Source: Salinisphaera shabanensis E1L3A (GTDB lineage: Bacteria; Pseudomonadota; Gammaproteobacteria; Nevskiales; Salinisphaeraceae). From it: a DNA stretch of 64,000 nucleotides. Both the position numbers and the translations under genes were made by a program. Below, piece after piece: positions 42,800-52,021 of this stretch (position 1 is its first letter; each line of letters starts with the position of its first letter). The DNA lies in assembly GCF_000215955.2 (NCBI RefSeq), contig NZ_AFNV02000005.1, forward strand, positions 1-64,000. The letters are read 5' to 3'. The notes beneath the pieces are model-generated. The model was not told where the DNA came from. It did no database searches and saw nothing but the letters and a program-made list of their open reading frames with translations.

Positions 42800-43496
42800 G
42801 TTGCTGCGCATTGCCGATCTCAACGCCTGGTATGGCGAATCGCACATCCTGCATGGCGTGAATCTGAGCGTGAACGAAGGCGAAGTCGTGACGCTTCTCG
42901 GGCGCAATGGCGCCGGACGCACGACCACGTTGAAATCGATTCTCGGCCTGGTCGACAAACGTAGCGGCTCGATCACCGTCAGCGGCACCGAGGTAATCAA
43001 ACAGCCCACCCACAAGATCGCGCGTCTGGGCCTGCTCGGCTATTGCCCGGAAGAGCGCGGCATCTTCGCGCGCCTGAACGTGGACGAAAACCTGGCCCTG
43101 CCGCCAAAGCTCGGCGATGACGGCATGAGCGTGGAAGAGATCTACGACATGTTCCCGAACCTTGCCGAGCGCCGCCGCAGCATGGGCACCCAACTATCCG
43201 GTGGCGAACAGCAAATGCTGGCGATGGCCCGTGTGCTGCGTACCGGCGCGCGTTTACTGCTGCTCGACGAGATCACCGAAGGCCTGGCGCCGGTGATCGT
43301 CGAAGCACTCGGCAAGACCATCCGCCAGATGAAAGAGCGCGGGCTCACCATCGTGCTGGTCGAACAGAACTTTCATTTCGCCGCACCGCTGGCGGATCGT
43401 CACTACATCATCGAACACGGCCACGTGGCCGAAGTCGTCGAAGGCCACGAGGCCGACGCCAAGCGAGAACGTATCAACGAGTTCTTGAGCGTCTGA
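42792..43496 (+). CDS. livF: Branched-chain-amino-acid-type ABC transporter ATPase LivF
   Basis: 234 residues from the ATG that overlaps the livG stop. QLSGGEQQMLAMARVL signature and LLLLDEITEGLAP Walker B are normal. Walker A reads GRNGAGRTTT, with Arg in place of the usual catalytic Lys; this variant may be characteristic of a LivF subgroup, but it should lower ATP affinity. Asp of Walker B is followed by Glu-Ile. Confidence 0.9.
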   Translation: MAELLRIADLNAWYGESHILHGVNLSVNEGEVVTLLGRNGAGRTTTLKSILGLVDKRSGSITVSGTEVIKQPTHKIARLGLLGYCPEERGIFARLNVDENLALPPKLGDDGMSVEEIYDMFPNLAERRRSMGTQLSGGEQQMLAMARVLRTGARLLLLDEITEGLAPVIVEALGKTIRQMKERGLTIVLVEQNFHFAAPLADRHYIIEHGHVAEVVEGHEADAKRERINEFLSV

Positions 43497-43530
43497 ATCA
43501 TAAAAAACCGGCGCGACCGGGGGAGACATA

Positions 43531-44754
43531 ATGAAAAAGACCATGATCGGGGCCGTCTGTGCAGCCACGCTGACCGCCGTCGCCGCCACCAGCGCGCTCG
43601 CGGCGGCGGACGGGTTGTCCAACGGCAGCGTGAAGATCGGCGTGCTCAGCGATATGTCGGGCGTCTACAAGGCGATCGAAGGCCCGGGCGCGGTGATCGC
43701 CGCGCAGATGGCGATCGACGACTTCGGCGGCCAGGTGCTGGGCGAGGACATCGAACTGGTCTCGGCCGATCACCAGCTCAAGGCCGATGTGGCCTCGTCA
43801 ATCGCGCGCCGCTGGATCGATCGCGACCATGTCGACATGCTCGTGGGCATGGATAATTCAGCGGTCGGCCTGGCCGTTCAGGGCCTGGCCTCGGCCAAGA
43901 AGACGATCGCAATCAACACCGGCGCGGGCACCGTCGAACTCACGGAAAGCCAGTGCTCGTCCTACGGTATCCATTACGTCTACGACACCTATGCCCTGCC
44001 CGTAGGTACCGCGACCGCCATGGTGCAGAACGGCGGCAAGAAATGGTTCTTCATAACGGCCGACTATGCCTTCGGCCATTCGCTGCAGGACAACACCGCC
44101 CGCGTGGTCAAGGAACTCGGCGGTGAAGTGGTCGGCAGCGTCAATGCGCCGTTGAGCACGAACGATTTCTCGTCCTACCTGCTCCAGGCGAGCAGCTCCG
44201 GGGCCGATGTGATCGGCCTGGCCAATGCCGGCGGCGATACGGTCAACTCGATCAAGCAGGCCAACGAATTCGGCATCGTCGCCCGCGGTCAGAAAATGGC
44301 CGGCATGCTGGTCTTTCTGACCGACGTGAAAGCGCTGGGCCTGGATACCGCCAAGGGCCTGCAGTTCACCACCGCGTTTTATTGGGACCGCAACGACGAA
44401 AGCCGCGAATGGTCGCAGCGATTCTTCGATAAACATGGCGCCATGCCGACGATGGTCCAGGCGGGCGTGTATTCGGCCACGATGCATTATCTGGAAGCGA
44501 TCAAGGCCGCGGGCACGGACGATGCCGACGCGGTACGCGCCGAACTGGGCCAGATGGAGCTCAACGATTTCTTCGTGAAGAACGGCAAGATCGAGGCCAA
44601 CGGGCTGATGTCACACGACATGTATCTGGCCAAGGTCAAAACACCCGATCAGTCGAAGAGCGACTGGGACCTGCTCGATATCGTGAGCACGATTCCGGCA
44701 GAAAAAGCCTATATCCCGGTGGCTGAAAGCAGCTGCTCGCTGGTCAAGCAGTAA
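43531..44754 (+). CDS. Liv-type periplasmic substrate-binding protein
   Basis: 407 residues, with a signal peptide MKKTMIGAVCAATLTAVAAT and cleavage after ALA. VKIGVLSDMSGVYKAIEG and KWFFITADYAFGHSLQ identify the Leu/Ile/Val-binding family, in the branch with amide, urea or aromatic acid ligands rather than simple amino acids. Strong ribosome-binding site (GGGGGAGA). Paralogous to the orphan 56280-57497. Confidence 0.88.
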   Translation: MKKTMIGAVCAATLTAVAATSALAAADGLSNGSVKIGVLSDMSGVYKAIEGPGAVIAAQMAIDDFGGQVLGEDIELVSADHQLKADVASSIARRWIDRDHVDMLVGMDNSAVGLAVQGLASAKKTIAINTGAGTVELTESQCSSYGIHYVYDTYALPVGTATAMVQNGGKKWFFITADYAFGHSLQDNTARVVKELGGEVVGSVNAPLSTNDFSSYLLQASSSGADVIGLANAGGDTVNSIKQANEFGIVARGQKMAGMLVFLTDVKALGLDTAKGLQFTTAFYWDRNDESREWSQRFFDKHGAMPTMVQAGVYSATMHYLEAIKAAGTDDADAVRAELGQMELNDFFVKNGKIEANGLMSHDMYLAKVKTPDQSKSDWDLLDIVSTIPAEKAYIPVAESSCSLVKQ

Positions 44755-44780
44755 GCAGACACGGTTAAGGATCGGTAGCG

Positions 44781-45683
44781 ATGAATATCGACGCCATTCT
44801 GGCGCAGACGATGCTGGGGCTGAGCCAGGGCGTGTTCTACGCCATGCTCAGCCTTGGCCTTGCGATCATCTTCGGGCTGCTCAACGTCATCAACTTTGCC
44901 CACGGTGCGCTCTACATGCTGGGCGCGTTCGTGGCGTTGATCGGCTATTCGTATATAGGCCCGTGGCTAGGCTACCCGGATTTCCAGATGGGCTTCTGGT
45001 GGGCGTTGATCGTCGCGCCACTCGTCGTGGCCTGCTTCGGCATGCTCATGGAACGCTTCATGCTGCGCCGGCTGTATCAGTTCGACCATATCTACGGTCT
45101 GCTGCTGACTTTCGGCGTGGCGCTGGTACTCCAGGGCGTGCTGTCGAACTATTTCAATATCTCGGGCACGGCTTACCCGGCCACGCCGGAATCGCTGCGC
45201 GGCATCGTGAATCTCGGCTTCATGTATTTTCCGAAGTACCGGCTGTTCGCGATCGTGCTGTCGGTGATCGTTTGTTTCGCCACCTGGTACATGATCGAAC
45301 GCACCAGCCTGGGCGCGGTGCTGCGCGCCGGCCAGGAGAACCCGAAACTGGTGGAAGCCTTCGGCATCAACGTGCCGCGCATGATTACGCTCACCTTCGG
45401 TTTCGGCGTGGCGCTGGCAGCACTTGCCGGCGTGCTGGCCGCGCCGATCTATTCGGTGAGCCCGCTGATGGGGGCCGATCTGATCATCACCGTATTCGCC
45501 GTCGTGGTCATCGGCGGCATGGGCTCGATTCTGGGGGCGATCGTGACGGGACTCACGCTCGGACTCGTGCAGGGCCTGACCCAGGCGCTCTATCCACCGG
45601 CGGCCAATACCGTGATCTTTTTCATCATGGTGGTCGTGCTGCTGATCCGCCCGGCGGGCCTGTTCGGGAAGGCAGAAGGATGA
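44781..45683 (+). CDS. livH: Liv-type ABC transporter permease LivH
   Basis: 300 residues, about eight membrane segments. LGLAIIFGLLNVINFAHGAL at the start and VFAVVVIGGMGSILGAIVTG near the end are the LivH signatures. Stop overlaps the livM start (ATGA). Confidence 0.9.
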   Translation: MNIDAILAQTMLGLSQGVFYAMLSLGLAIIFGLLNVINFAHGALYMLGAFVALIGYSYIGPWLGYPDFQMGFWWALIVAPLVVACFGMLMERFMLRRLYQFDHIYGLLLTFGVALVLQGVLSNYFNISGTAYPATPESLRGIVNLGFMYFPKYRLFAIVLSVIVCFATWYMIERTSLGAVLRAGQENPKLVEAFGINVPRMITLTFGFGVALAALAGVLAAPIYSVSPLMGADLIITVFAVVVIGGMGSILGAIVTGLTLGLVQGLTQALYPPAANTVIFFIMVVVLLIRPAGLFGKAEG

Positions 45684-46597
45684 ATAAAGTCTTCTGGGTA
45701 CTGCTGATCGTGCTGGGGCTGGCCGCACCGTGGCTGACCTATCCCGTGTTCGCCATGAAGCTGCTGTGCTTCGCACTTTTCGCCTGCGCATTCAATCTGT
45801 TGCTGGGCTATGTGGGTCTGCTGTCGTTCGGCCATGCCGCGTTTTTCGGCGGCGCGGCGTACATCACCGGGCATGTGATTACAGCCTGGGGCTTCGGCCC
45901 GCTGCCGGGTATTCTCACCGGCACCCTGTTCGCGATGATGCTGGGGGCGATCTTCGGCGCGCTGGCAATCCGCCGCCAGGGCATCTATTTCGCCATGATC
46001 ACGCTGGCGCTGGCCCAGATCATCTTTTTTCTCGCGCTCAAGCTGCCGTTTACCGGCGGCGAAAACGGGCTGCAGGGCATTCCGCGCGGCACTCTGCTGG
46101 GCGTGTTCGATCTGAATGAACCGATCACGATGTACTACTTCGTGTTCGCGGTATTCATGGTCGGCTTTCTGATCATCTACCGCACCATTCATTCGCCGTT
46201 CGGTCAGATTCTCACCGCGATCCGCGAGAACGAACCCCGCGCGCGCTCGCTGGGCTACAACGTGGAACGCTTCAAGCTGATCGCCTTTACGCTGTCGGCC
46301 ACGCTGGCCGGCACCGCGGGCGCGACCAAGGCCGTGATCTTCCAGTTCGCCTCCCTCACCGACGTGCACTGGCAGATGTCCGGCGAAGTCGTGCTCATGA
46401 CCCTGCTCGGCGGCATGGGCACGCTGTTCGGCCCTATCGCCGGGGCTGCTGCCGTGATCACGCTGCAGGACGAACTCGCCTCCTTCGGCTCGTGGGTGCA
46501 GGTCGCCATCGGCGGTATCTTCGTGGTCTGTGTACTGCTATTCAGGCGCGGCTTCGTGGGCGAACTGGCGCGGCTGGTCAAGGCCAAGTCCAGCTAG
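45680..46597 (+). CDS. livM: Liv-type ABC transporter permease LivM
   Basis: 305 residues from the ATG that overlaps the livH stop. AFNLLLGYVGLLSFGHAAFF, AIRRQGIYFAMITLALAQII and VVLMTLLGGMGTLFGPIAGA are typical of LivM. It forms the transmembrane channel with LivH. Last gene of the operon; a hairpin follows. Confidence 0.9.
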   Translation: MNKVFWVLLIVLGLAAPWLTYPVFAMKLLCFALFACAFNLLLGYVGLLSFGHAAFFGGAAYITGHVITAWGFGPLPGILTGTLFAMMLGAIFGALAIRRQGIYFAMITLALAQIIFFLALKLPFTGGENGLQGIPRGTLLGVFDLNEPITMYYFVFAVFMVGFLIIYRTIHSPFGQILTAIRENEPRARSLGYNVERFKLIAFTLSATLAGTAGATKAVIFQFASLTDVHWQMSGEVVLMTLLGGMGTLFGPIAGAAAVITLQDELASFGSWVQVAIGGIFVVCVLLFRRGFVGELARLVKAKSS

Positions 46598-46684
46598 CGG
46601 GGTACGCTGTCACCGGTTAACGTTGGCGTTCTATGCAACCACGACGCGCACAGCAGGACGGTGATAGCTGGGGCGAGCGGCTGG

Positions 46685-46710
46685 CTGGCGCTGCCGCCAG
46701 TCTGTTCTTT
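46685..46710 (+). terminator. Possible terminator of the liv operon
   Basis: CTGGCG-CTGC-CGCCAG followed by TCTGTTCTTT, about 90 bases after livM. Confidence 0.45.
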
Positions 46711-46990
46711 GAGGAATCTCTGCACCACCTCTCGCGGTTCGCGTTCGAGTCCTAAAATGCGTTGCGACAAGGCGTCCGAGCGCAGCGCCTGCCTTATTGG
46801 CAGGTCAAGCTCGGCAACGCAGTCGCGGCGAATTTTAGGCCGAACCCCTTCGGGGCCGGGTCTTTGCGCGCGCCTGATCGGCGTCGAGGCAGACGCACCG
46901 TGCAACCAGCACGCTACGCCCGCCTCTCCTTGCCAGCCACGCGCAAAGCACGCCGGCGCGACCTCGACAGGTGGTGAAGAGATTCCTTAG
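46708..46990. repeat. Structured ~282-bp intergenic element, copy 2 (inverted relative to copy 1)
   Basis: Terminal arms GGAATCTCTGCACCACCT (from about 46713) and AGGTGGTGAAGAGATTCC (to about 46987) pair almost perfectly but differ in sequence from the arms of copy 1 beyond the outer GGAAYCTCT. Inner stems CCGAGC (46776) / GCTCGG (46809) and CCTGCC (46788) / GGCAGG (46799) occupy the positions of the GCATGGC and GTCATAG stems of copy 1, with different bases. Conserved blocks are shared with copy 1 on the opposite strand. No gene inside. Confidence 0.75.
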
Positions 46991-47362
46991 CGTGCCGACG
47001 GCGGCGTTCATCTGGTTTGCGCTCAACAAGCGGCTGGCGCTTCACAGCCTGCCATTCATCGAAGGGCCGGTCGGCGGGGGGATGGCTTGTTGCAGCCATC
47101 GTCTTTCTCGCCTGCTTCGCTTTCGTTTTTCCGCGGCGTTTCACCCGTTTTCTTGGGGGCGTATGGCACGGGCTGCATCGCATCATCAATCTTTGGTGGT
47201 AGTTCCGCGGCTTCGCGTTCTGGTGCCCTCGCCGAGACGTCTTGGTCTTGGAGTTCGTCCTGCTTGCAGCAAGGGGACTAATCGAACTCGTGAGTGCGGA
47301 AAGACCCGCGTCCCGAAACCAAAGCCCCGACAAACTCGTGAGTGCCAACAGCCCGAGCGCAA
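46991..47362. other. Intergenic stretch, unassigned
   Basis: A Lys/Arg-rich open frame (46914-47348, minus) overlaps the repeat and has no recognised homology. A minus-strand frame beginning with MQPVPYAPKKTGETP has better composition but no upstream start. AACTCGTGAGTGC is repeated directly at 47285 and 47333. I see nothing that I can name. Confidence 0.35.
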
Positions 47363-49045
47363 CTACCCCTTGAGCTCAGGAAAATCCGCTTCGCTATAGG
47401 CAAACTCTCCCTTCTCATCCCCCGCCGCATGGGCCCGCAGTTCCACGCGCCGAATCTTGCCCGAAATGGTCTTGGGCAATTCAGCGAATTCCAGTTCGCG
47501 GATACGCATATAAGGCGCCATGCGCTCGCGACTGAAAGCAAATAACGCCTTGGCGGCTTCCGGGCCCGGTTCATGGCCGCGACGTAAAACCACATACGCC
47601 TTGGGGACATTCAGCCGCATGTCGTCGGGCGCCGGCACCACGGCCGCTTCGGCCACCGATTCGTGCTCGATGAGAATCGACTCCAGCTCGAACGGCGACA
47701 CGCGATAGTCGGAGGACTTGAACACGTCGTCGGCCCGGCCGACATACCAGTAATAGCCGTCTTCATCGCGGCTGGCGACGTCGCCAGTACGGTAGTAGCC
47801 GTCGTGCAGGGCCTTGGCCATACGCTCGGGATCGTCTCGATATTCCTGCATGAGCCCAAGCGGGCGATCGGCGCGTACGTCGATCGCGATCTCGCCTTCG
47901 TCGCATTCCTCATCGAAAGCGTTGAGCAACGCGATCCGGTAGCCCGGCAGTGGTCGGCCCATGGAACCGGACTTCATCGGCTGGCCGGGCGGATTGCCGA
48001 TCTGGGCGGTGGTTTCGGTCTGGCCATAGCCATCCCGAATCTTGAGACCCCAGAGCCGTTCCACGCGGGCGATGACTTCCGGGTTGAGCGGCTCGCCGGC
48101 GCCGACCAGACTCTTGAGTTTCATATCGTAGGCAGACAGCTCTTCCTGGATCAGCAACCGCCATACGGTTGGCGGCGCACACAGGCTGGTCACGCCCTTG
48201 TCGGCAATCACCTGCAAGGCGTCGGGGGCGGAAAACCGCGCGCTGCGATAGACGAACACCGTGCAGCCCGCATCCCAGGGCGCGAACAGGTTCGACCAGG
48301 CATGCTTGGCCCAGCCGGGCGAGCTGATATTGAAATGGATATCGTCCGGCTGCAGCCCGAGCCAGTACATGGTCGACAGCGAGCCCACCGGATAGCTTTG
48401 ATGCGTATGCAGCACGAGCTTGGGTTTGGAGGTGGTGCCGGAGGTGAAATACAGCAGCATCGGGTCAGTGGCGCGGGTCGTGCCCACGGGCTCGAACTCG
48501 GTGGCGCATTCATACGCCGCCTCGTAACCGACCCACTGGCCGACCGGTTCGCCGGCTGCGATACAGGTCAACCCACCGGCCACGCCTTCGAACTTGGCGA
48601 TATGTTCTTCGGCCGCCAGGATGTGCGACACCCCGCCCCGGCCGAGGCGATCACCCAGGTCTTTTTGCGACAACAGCGTGGTGGCCGGGATGACTACTGC
48701 ACCGAGCTTGATCGCGGCCAGCATGGTTTCCCATAGCTCGACCACGTTATCGAGCATCACCAGCAGCGTATCGCCGCGGCCGAGTTCGTGGTCGCGCAGG
48801 AAGTTGGCGACCTGATTCGAGCGTTGGCGCAGCTGCTCGAAGCTGTAGCGTTCTTCGCTGCCGTCGGCGTCGACGAGCCATAGCGCAATCTTGTCGTTAT
48901 CGCGGGCATAGTCGTCGAACCAGTCCAGTGCCCAGTTGAACTCATCGAGCTCGGGCCATTTGAACGCCTCGTAGGCGCGGGCGTAGTCCTGTCGCATGTC
49001 CAGCAGTTGCTGGCGTGCGGCCTTGAATGCGTCTACCGAGTGCAT
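47363..49045 (-). CDS. AMP-dependent acyl-CoA ligase
   Basis: 560 residues. LYFTSGTTSKPKLVLHTHQS is the P-loop, followed by DGYGQTETT and YYRTGDVASRDEDGYYWYVG, then PKTISGKIRR with the catalytic Lys. Overall layout matches acetyl/medium-chain acyl-CoA synthetases of the ACSM type. It is the last gene of the valine-degradation operon, so it may activate isobutyrate or propionate. Confidence 0.85.
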   Translation of the reverse strand: MHSVDAFKAARQQLLDMRQDYARAYEAFKWPELDEFNWALDWFDDYARDNDKIALWLVDADGSEERYSFEQLRQRSNQVANFLRDHELGRGDTLLVMLDNVVELWETMLAAIKLGAVVIPATTLLSQKDLGDRLGRGGVSHILAAEEHIAKFEGVAGGLTCIAAGEPVGQWVGYEAAYECATEFEPVGTTRATDPMLLYFTSGTTSKPKLVLHTHQSYPVGSLSTMYWLGLQPDDIHFNISSPGWAKHAWSNLFAPWDAGCTVFVYRSARFSAPDALQVIADKGVTSLCAPPTVWRLLIQEELSAYDMKLKSLVGAGEPLNPEVIARVERLWGLKIRDGYGQTETTAQIGNPPGQPMKSGSMGRPLPGYRIALLNAFDEECDEGEIAIDVRADRPLGLMQEYRDDPERMAKALHDGYYRTGDVASRDEDGYYWYVGRADDVFKSSDYRVSPFELESILIEHESVAEAAVVPAPDDMRLNVPKAYVVLRRGHEPGPEAAKALFAFSRERMAPYMRIRELEFAELPKTISGKIRRVELRAHAAGDEKGEFAYSEADFPELKG

Positions 49046-49122
49046 CGCCTTCTCCTTCTCGCGGTCGGCGGTCCGGTGTTCGGCCGCCGTGATTATGTTT
49101 TTTTACTCGATAGCGTCGGCGC

Positions 49123-50034
49123 TCAGCCGCCGGCGCTTCCATCGGTATAGCCCTTGAGCAGATTGAGAATGCTCGAGAAATCGTCGCCGCCGTGGCCGGA
49201 CTGGCTGTGTACCGAATACAGATTGCGCGCCATCGAGCCCAGCGGCGTGGCGACGCCTTTCTTCAGGCTGGAGTCCATCGCCAGGCCCAGATCCTTCAAC
49301 ATGAGATCCACGCCAAAGCCGGGCTTGTAGCCGTTCGAGGCCGGGGCGTTGTCCATCACACCCGGATAGGGATTGTAGACATTGAGCGCCCAGTTGCCGC
49401 CGGAGGCGTTCTTCATGATGTCGGACACCACGCTCGGGTCGAGGCCGTTGGCCACGGCCAGATTGATGGCCTCCGAGGTGCCGGTCATGAGAATGCCCAG
49501 CAGCATGTTGTTGCACATCTTGGCGACCTGCCCCGCGCCGGCCGGCCCGGCATGGAAATAGGTCTTGCCCATGACGTCGAACAGCGGACGCGCCTGTTCG
49601 ACCGCCTCGGCCTCGCCGCCGACCATGAACGTCAGCCCGCCCGCCTTGGCCCCGTTCACGCCGCCGGAGACCGGGGCATCGAGCATGGACAGCCCGCGTT
49701 CGCCCGCGGCCGCGGCCACCTGGCGCGCGGTTTCGGCATCGATGGTGGAGCAGTCGACCAGTAGCGTGCCGGCGGCGACAGCATTCAGCAGGCCGTTTTC
49801 GCCCTGATAGAGCGTGGCGACGTGCTTGCCCGCGGGCAGCATGGAGATGACGATATCGGCGTGCTCCGCTGCGGCGGCGGCACTCTCGGCGCGCTCGGCG
49901 CCCAGTGCCACGGCCTCGGCCATGGCCTGTTCGACCAGATCGAACACCGTCAGCGCATAGCCGGCCTTGATCAGGTTGGCGGCCATCGGCGCGCCCATAT
50001 TGCCCAGGCCGATGAAAGCGATTTTGTTGGCCAT
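49123..50034 (-). CDS. mmsB: 3-hydroxyisobutyrate dehydrogenase
   Basis: 303 residues from the ATG at 50034. AFIGLGNMGAPMAANLIKAG is the NAD-binding site, DAPVSGGVNGAKAGGLTFMV and GQVAKMCNNMLLGI with the catalytic Lys are the substrate-binding and catalytic motifs. Oxidises 3-hydroxyisobutyrate to methylmalonate semialdehyde, the substrate of MmsA. Confidence 0.93.
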   Translation of the reverse strand: MANKIAFIGLGNMGAPMAANLIKAGYALTVFDLVEQAMAEAVALGAERAESAAAAAEHADIVISMLPAGKHVATLYQGENGLLNAVAAGTLLVDCSTIDAETARQVAAAAGERGLSMLDAPVSGGVNGAKAGGLTFMVGGEAEAVEQARPLFDVMGKTYFHAGPAGAGQVAKMCNNMLLGILMTGTSEAINLAVANGLDPSVVSDIMKNASGGNWALNVYNPYPGVMDNAPASNGYKPGFGVDLMLKDLGLAMDSSLKKGVATPLGSMARNLYSVHSQSGHGGDDFSSILNLLKGYTDGSAGG

Positions 50035-50090
50035 TCTCTCCTCCTTGTCGTACTTGTTTATCGGTTTCGCGCGCGGCCGCGTACGGCCGA

Positions 50091-51230
50091 TCAAAGATCG
50101 GCCAGCGGGTGCTGCGCGTAATCGTCGGGCAGCGTGAAATGGGCCGCGATCTGTTCGGGCGTCACCGCATCCAGCGTGGCCGGCGACCACTGCGGGTTCT
50201 TGTCCTTGTCGACCAGCAGGGCGCGAATGCCCTCGGCGAAATCGGGCCGGCGGGTACAGGCAATGGCCATGGCGAGTTCGCGCTGAAACACCTGTTCGAT
50301 CGACAGTTTCGGATCGCGGGCGAGCTGTCGATGCACCACCGCCAGCGACAATGGCGACGCGCCGGCGATGGCTTTCGCGCCGTGGGCAAACCAGTCGTCG
50401 GTTCCGGCCTGCGCTGTCAGGCGCTTTTGAAATTCAGCAACGGTGGCGGTATCGGTAAGCCGGGCGATGGTGTGCTGATGGGCGAACAGCGCGGATTCGC
50501 GGCGTGCCTTATCGCTGGCTTCGGCGTCTTCGAAATCACGTAGCGCACGCGCGAGTACGGCATCGTCGGCAGCGCGTTCACCCCGCCAATCCAGCTCGGT
50601 GAGCGATGCAAACACCGCCTCGCGTTTGCCGGAGTCGACACGGTAATCAGCCAGGCCCAGCCAGAGCGCGTCGCCCGGCTGCATGGGCGTTGTCGTCAGC
50701 CCGAGAAACAGGCCGATACGTTGCGGCATACGCCCCAGAAACCAGCTCGCACCCACGTCCGGAAACAACCCGATGGTGACTTCCGGCATGGCAATCTTGC
50801 TGCGCTCGGTGACCACCCGATGGCTGGCCCCCGCCATCACGCCCAGGCCGCCGCCCATGACCGTGCCGTTGCCCCAGCACAGCACCGGTTTGGGGTAGCG
50901 ATGGATGCTATGGTCGAGCCGGTACTCGTGGGCAAAGAAGGCTTCGGCATCGGGGCTCGGCGCATCGCCAGTGCTCGTCATGGCCTTGTAGAGGCCGATG
51001 ACGTCGCCACCGGCACAGAACGCTTTTTCGCCCGCACCGTGGAGTACGACACACACGATATCGTCGCGTTCGGCCCAGGCGTCGAGCTGGGCCTGCAGGC
51101 GGTCGATCATCGGCCGCGACAGCGAGTTCAGCGCCCGGGGCGCGTTGAGCTGGGCGAAAGCCACGCAATAGCCATCGCCGGTATGACGCTCTTCGAACAA
51201 CACGCTGCTGTCGGTCGTTGCTTCGCTCAT
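50091..51230 (-). CDS. 3-hydroxyisobutyryl-CoA hydrolase (crotonase fold)
   Basis: 379 residues, longer than an enoyl-CoA hydratase and typical of HIBCH. LNAPRALNSLSRPMID, KAFCAGGDVIGLY and MPEVTIGLFPDVGASWFLGR are characteristic. Releases CoA from 3-hydroxyisobutyryl-CoA. The start overlaps the stop of the preceding hydratase gene. Confidence 0.9.
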   Translation of the reverse strand: MSEATTDSSVLFEERHTGDGYCVAFAQLNAPRALNSLSRPMIDRLQAQLDAWAERDDIVCVVLHGAGEKAFCAGGDVIGLYKAMTSTGDAPSPDAEAFFAHEYRLDHSIHRYPKPVLCWGNGTVMGGGLGVMAGASHRVVTERSKIAMPEVTIGLFPDVGASWFLGRMPQRIGLFLGLTTTPMQPGDALWLGLADYRVDSGKREAVFASLTELDWRGERAADDAVLARALRDFEDAEASDKARRESALFAHQHTIARLTDTATVAEFQKRLTAQAGTDDWFAHGAKAIAGASPLSLAVVHRQLARDPKLSIEQVFQRELAMAIACTRRPDFAEGIRALLVDKDKNPQWSPATLDAVTPEQIAAHFTLPDDYAQHPLADL

Positions 51231-52021
51231 CGATTACGGCTCCTGTCGTGTTCCCATACGGGCTCGCGTTTGCCCAGGAAGGCGGCGACGCCTTCGGCAG
51301 CGTCGGCGGTTTCGAACAGCGTGCCAAAGGCCGCGCGCTCGCGCGCCAACGCCGTGGTCAGCGCGGCGCCCTGATGAGCGTCGATCAAACGCTTGCTGGC
51401 CACAAGCGCGATCGGGCTCTGGCGGGCGGCCTGTTCGGCAAGCGCCAATGCGGCCGGCAAACTCTCGCCGCTGGGCACCGACTGTTGGATCAGCCCGATA
51501 CGCTTGGCGGTTTCCACGTCCACGGTTTCGCCGCATAGAATCAGCCGCTTGGCCCAGCCGCGGCCGATCTGACGGGCCAGCGTGGCCGTGCCGCCGCCAC
51601 AGGGCAGCAGCCCGACCCGCCCTTCCGGCAAACCGAAACGGGCCTGGGTTTCAGCGATGCGAATATCGCAGGCCAGCGCGCATTCCAGCCCGGCGCCGAG
51701 ACACCAGCCATTGATCGCCGCGACCGTAAGTCCGGAAAAATCGTGCAGCCGGGTCACGACCGCCGCGAGCAGGCGCGTGAGTTCGCGGGCCGCGGCCGGA
51801 CTGATGCCGACATACATGTTGAGATCGTCGCCAGCACAGAAAAACCGCTCGCCGGCGCCCGTCATCACCAGCGTATCGATCGCGCTGTCGGCCTCGAGCG
51901 TATCCAGCTGCGCGGCCAGTTCGCGCAGAATCGCGGCCGTGAAGACATGCGCCGGCGGATTGTCGAACGTGAGAATCGCCACGCGCTCCCGGCGTTCGAG
52001 CCTCGGCAGGCCGTCGCTCAC
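51227..52021 (-). CDS. Enoyl-CoA hydratase
   Basis: 264 residues. ERFFCAGDDLNMYV forms the oxyanion hole and RFGLPEGRVGLLPCGGGTATL the active-site loop. In this operon it would hydrate methacrylyl-CoA to 3-hydroxyisobutyryl-CoA. Overlaps the neighbouring genes on both sides by 4 bases. Confidence 0.88.
   Translation of the reverse strand: MSDGLPRLERRERVAILTFDNPPAHVFTAAILRELAAQLDTLEADSAIDTLVMTGAGERFFCAGDDLNMYVGISPAAARELTRLLAAVVTRLHDFSGLTVAAINGWCLGAGLECALACDIRIAETQARFGLPEGRVGLLPCGGGTATLARQIGRGWAKRLILCGETVDVETAKRIGLIQQSVPSGESLPAALALAEQAARQSPIALVASKRLIDAHQGAALTTALARERAAFGTLFETADAAEGVAAFLGKREPVWEHDRSRNR

Noticed and set aside
46914-47348. A Lys/Arg-rich minus-strand frame next to the second structured repeat, as a transposase remnant.
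   Set aside because: No DDE or other catalytic motif, and it runs through the repeat arm; no homology recognised.
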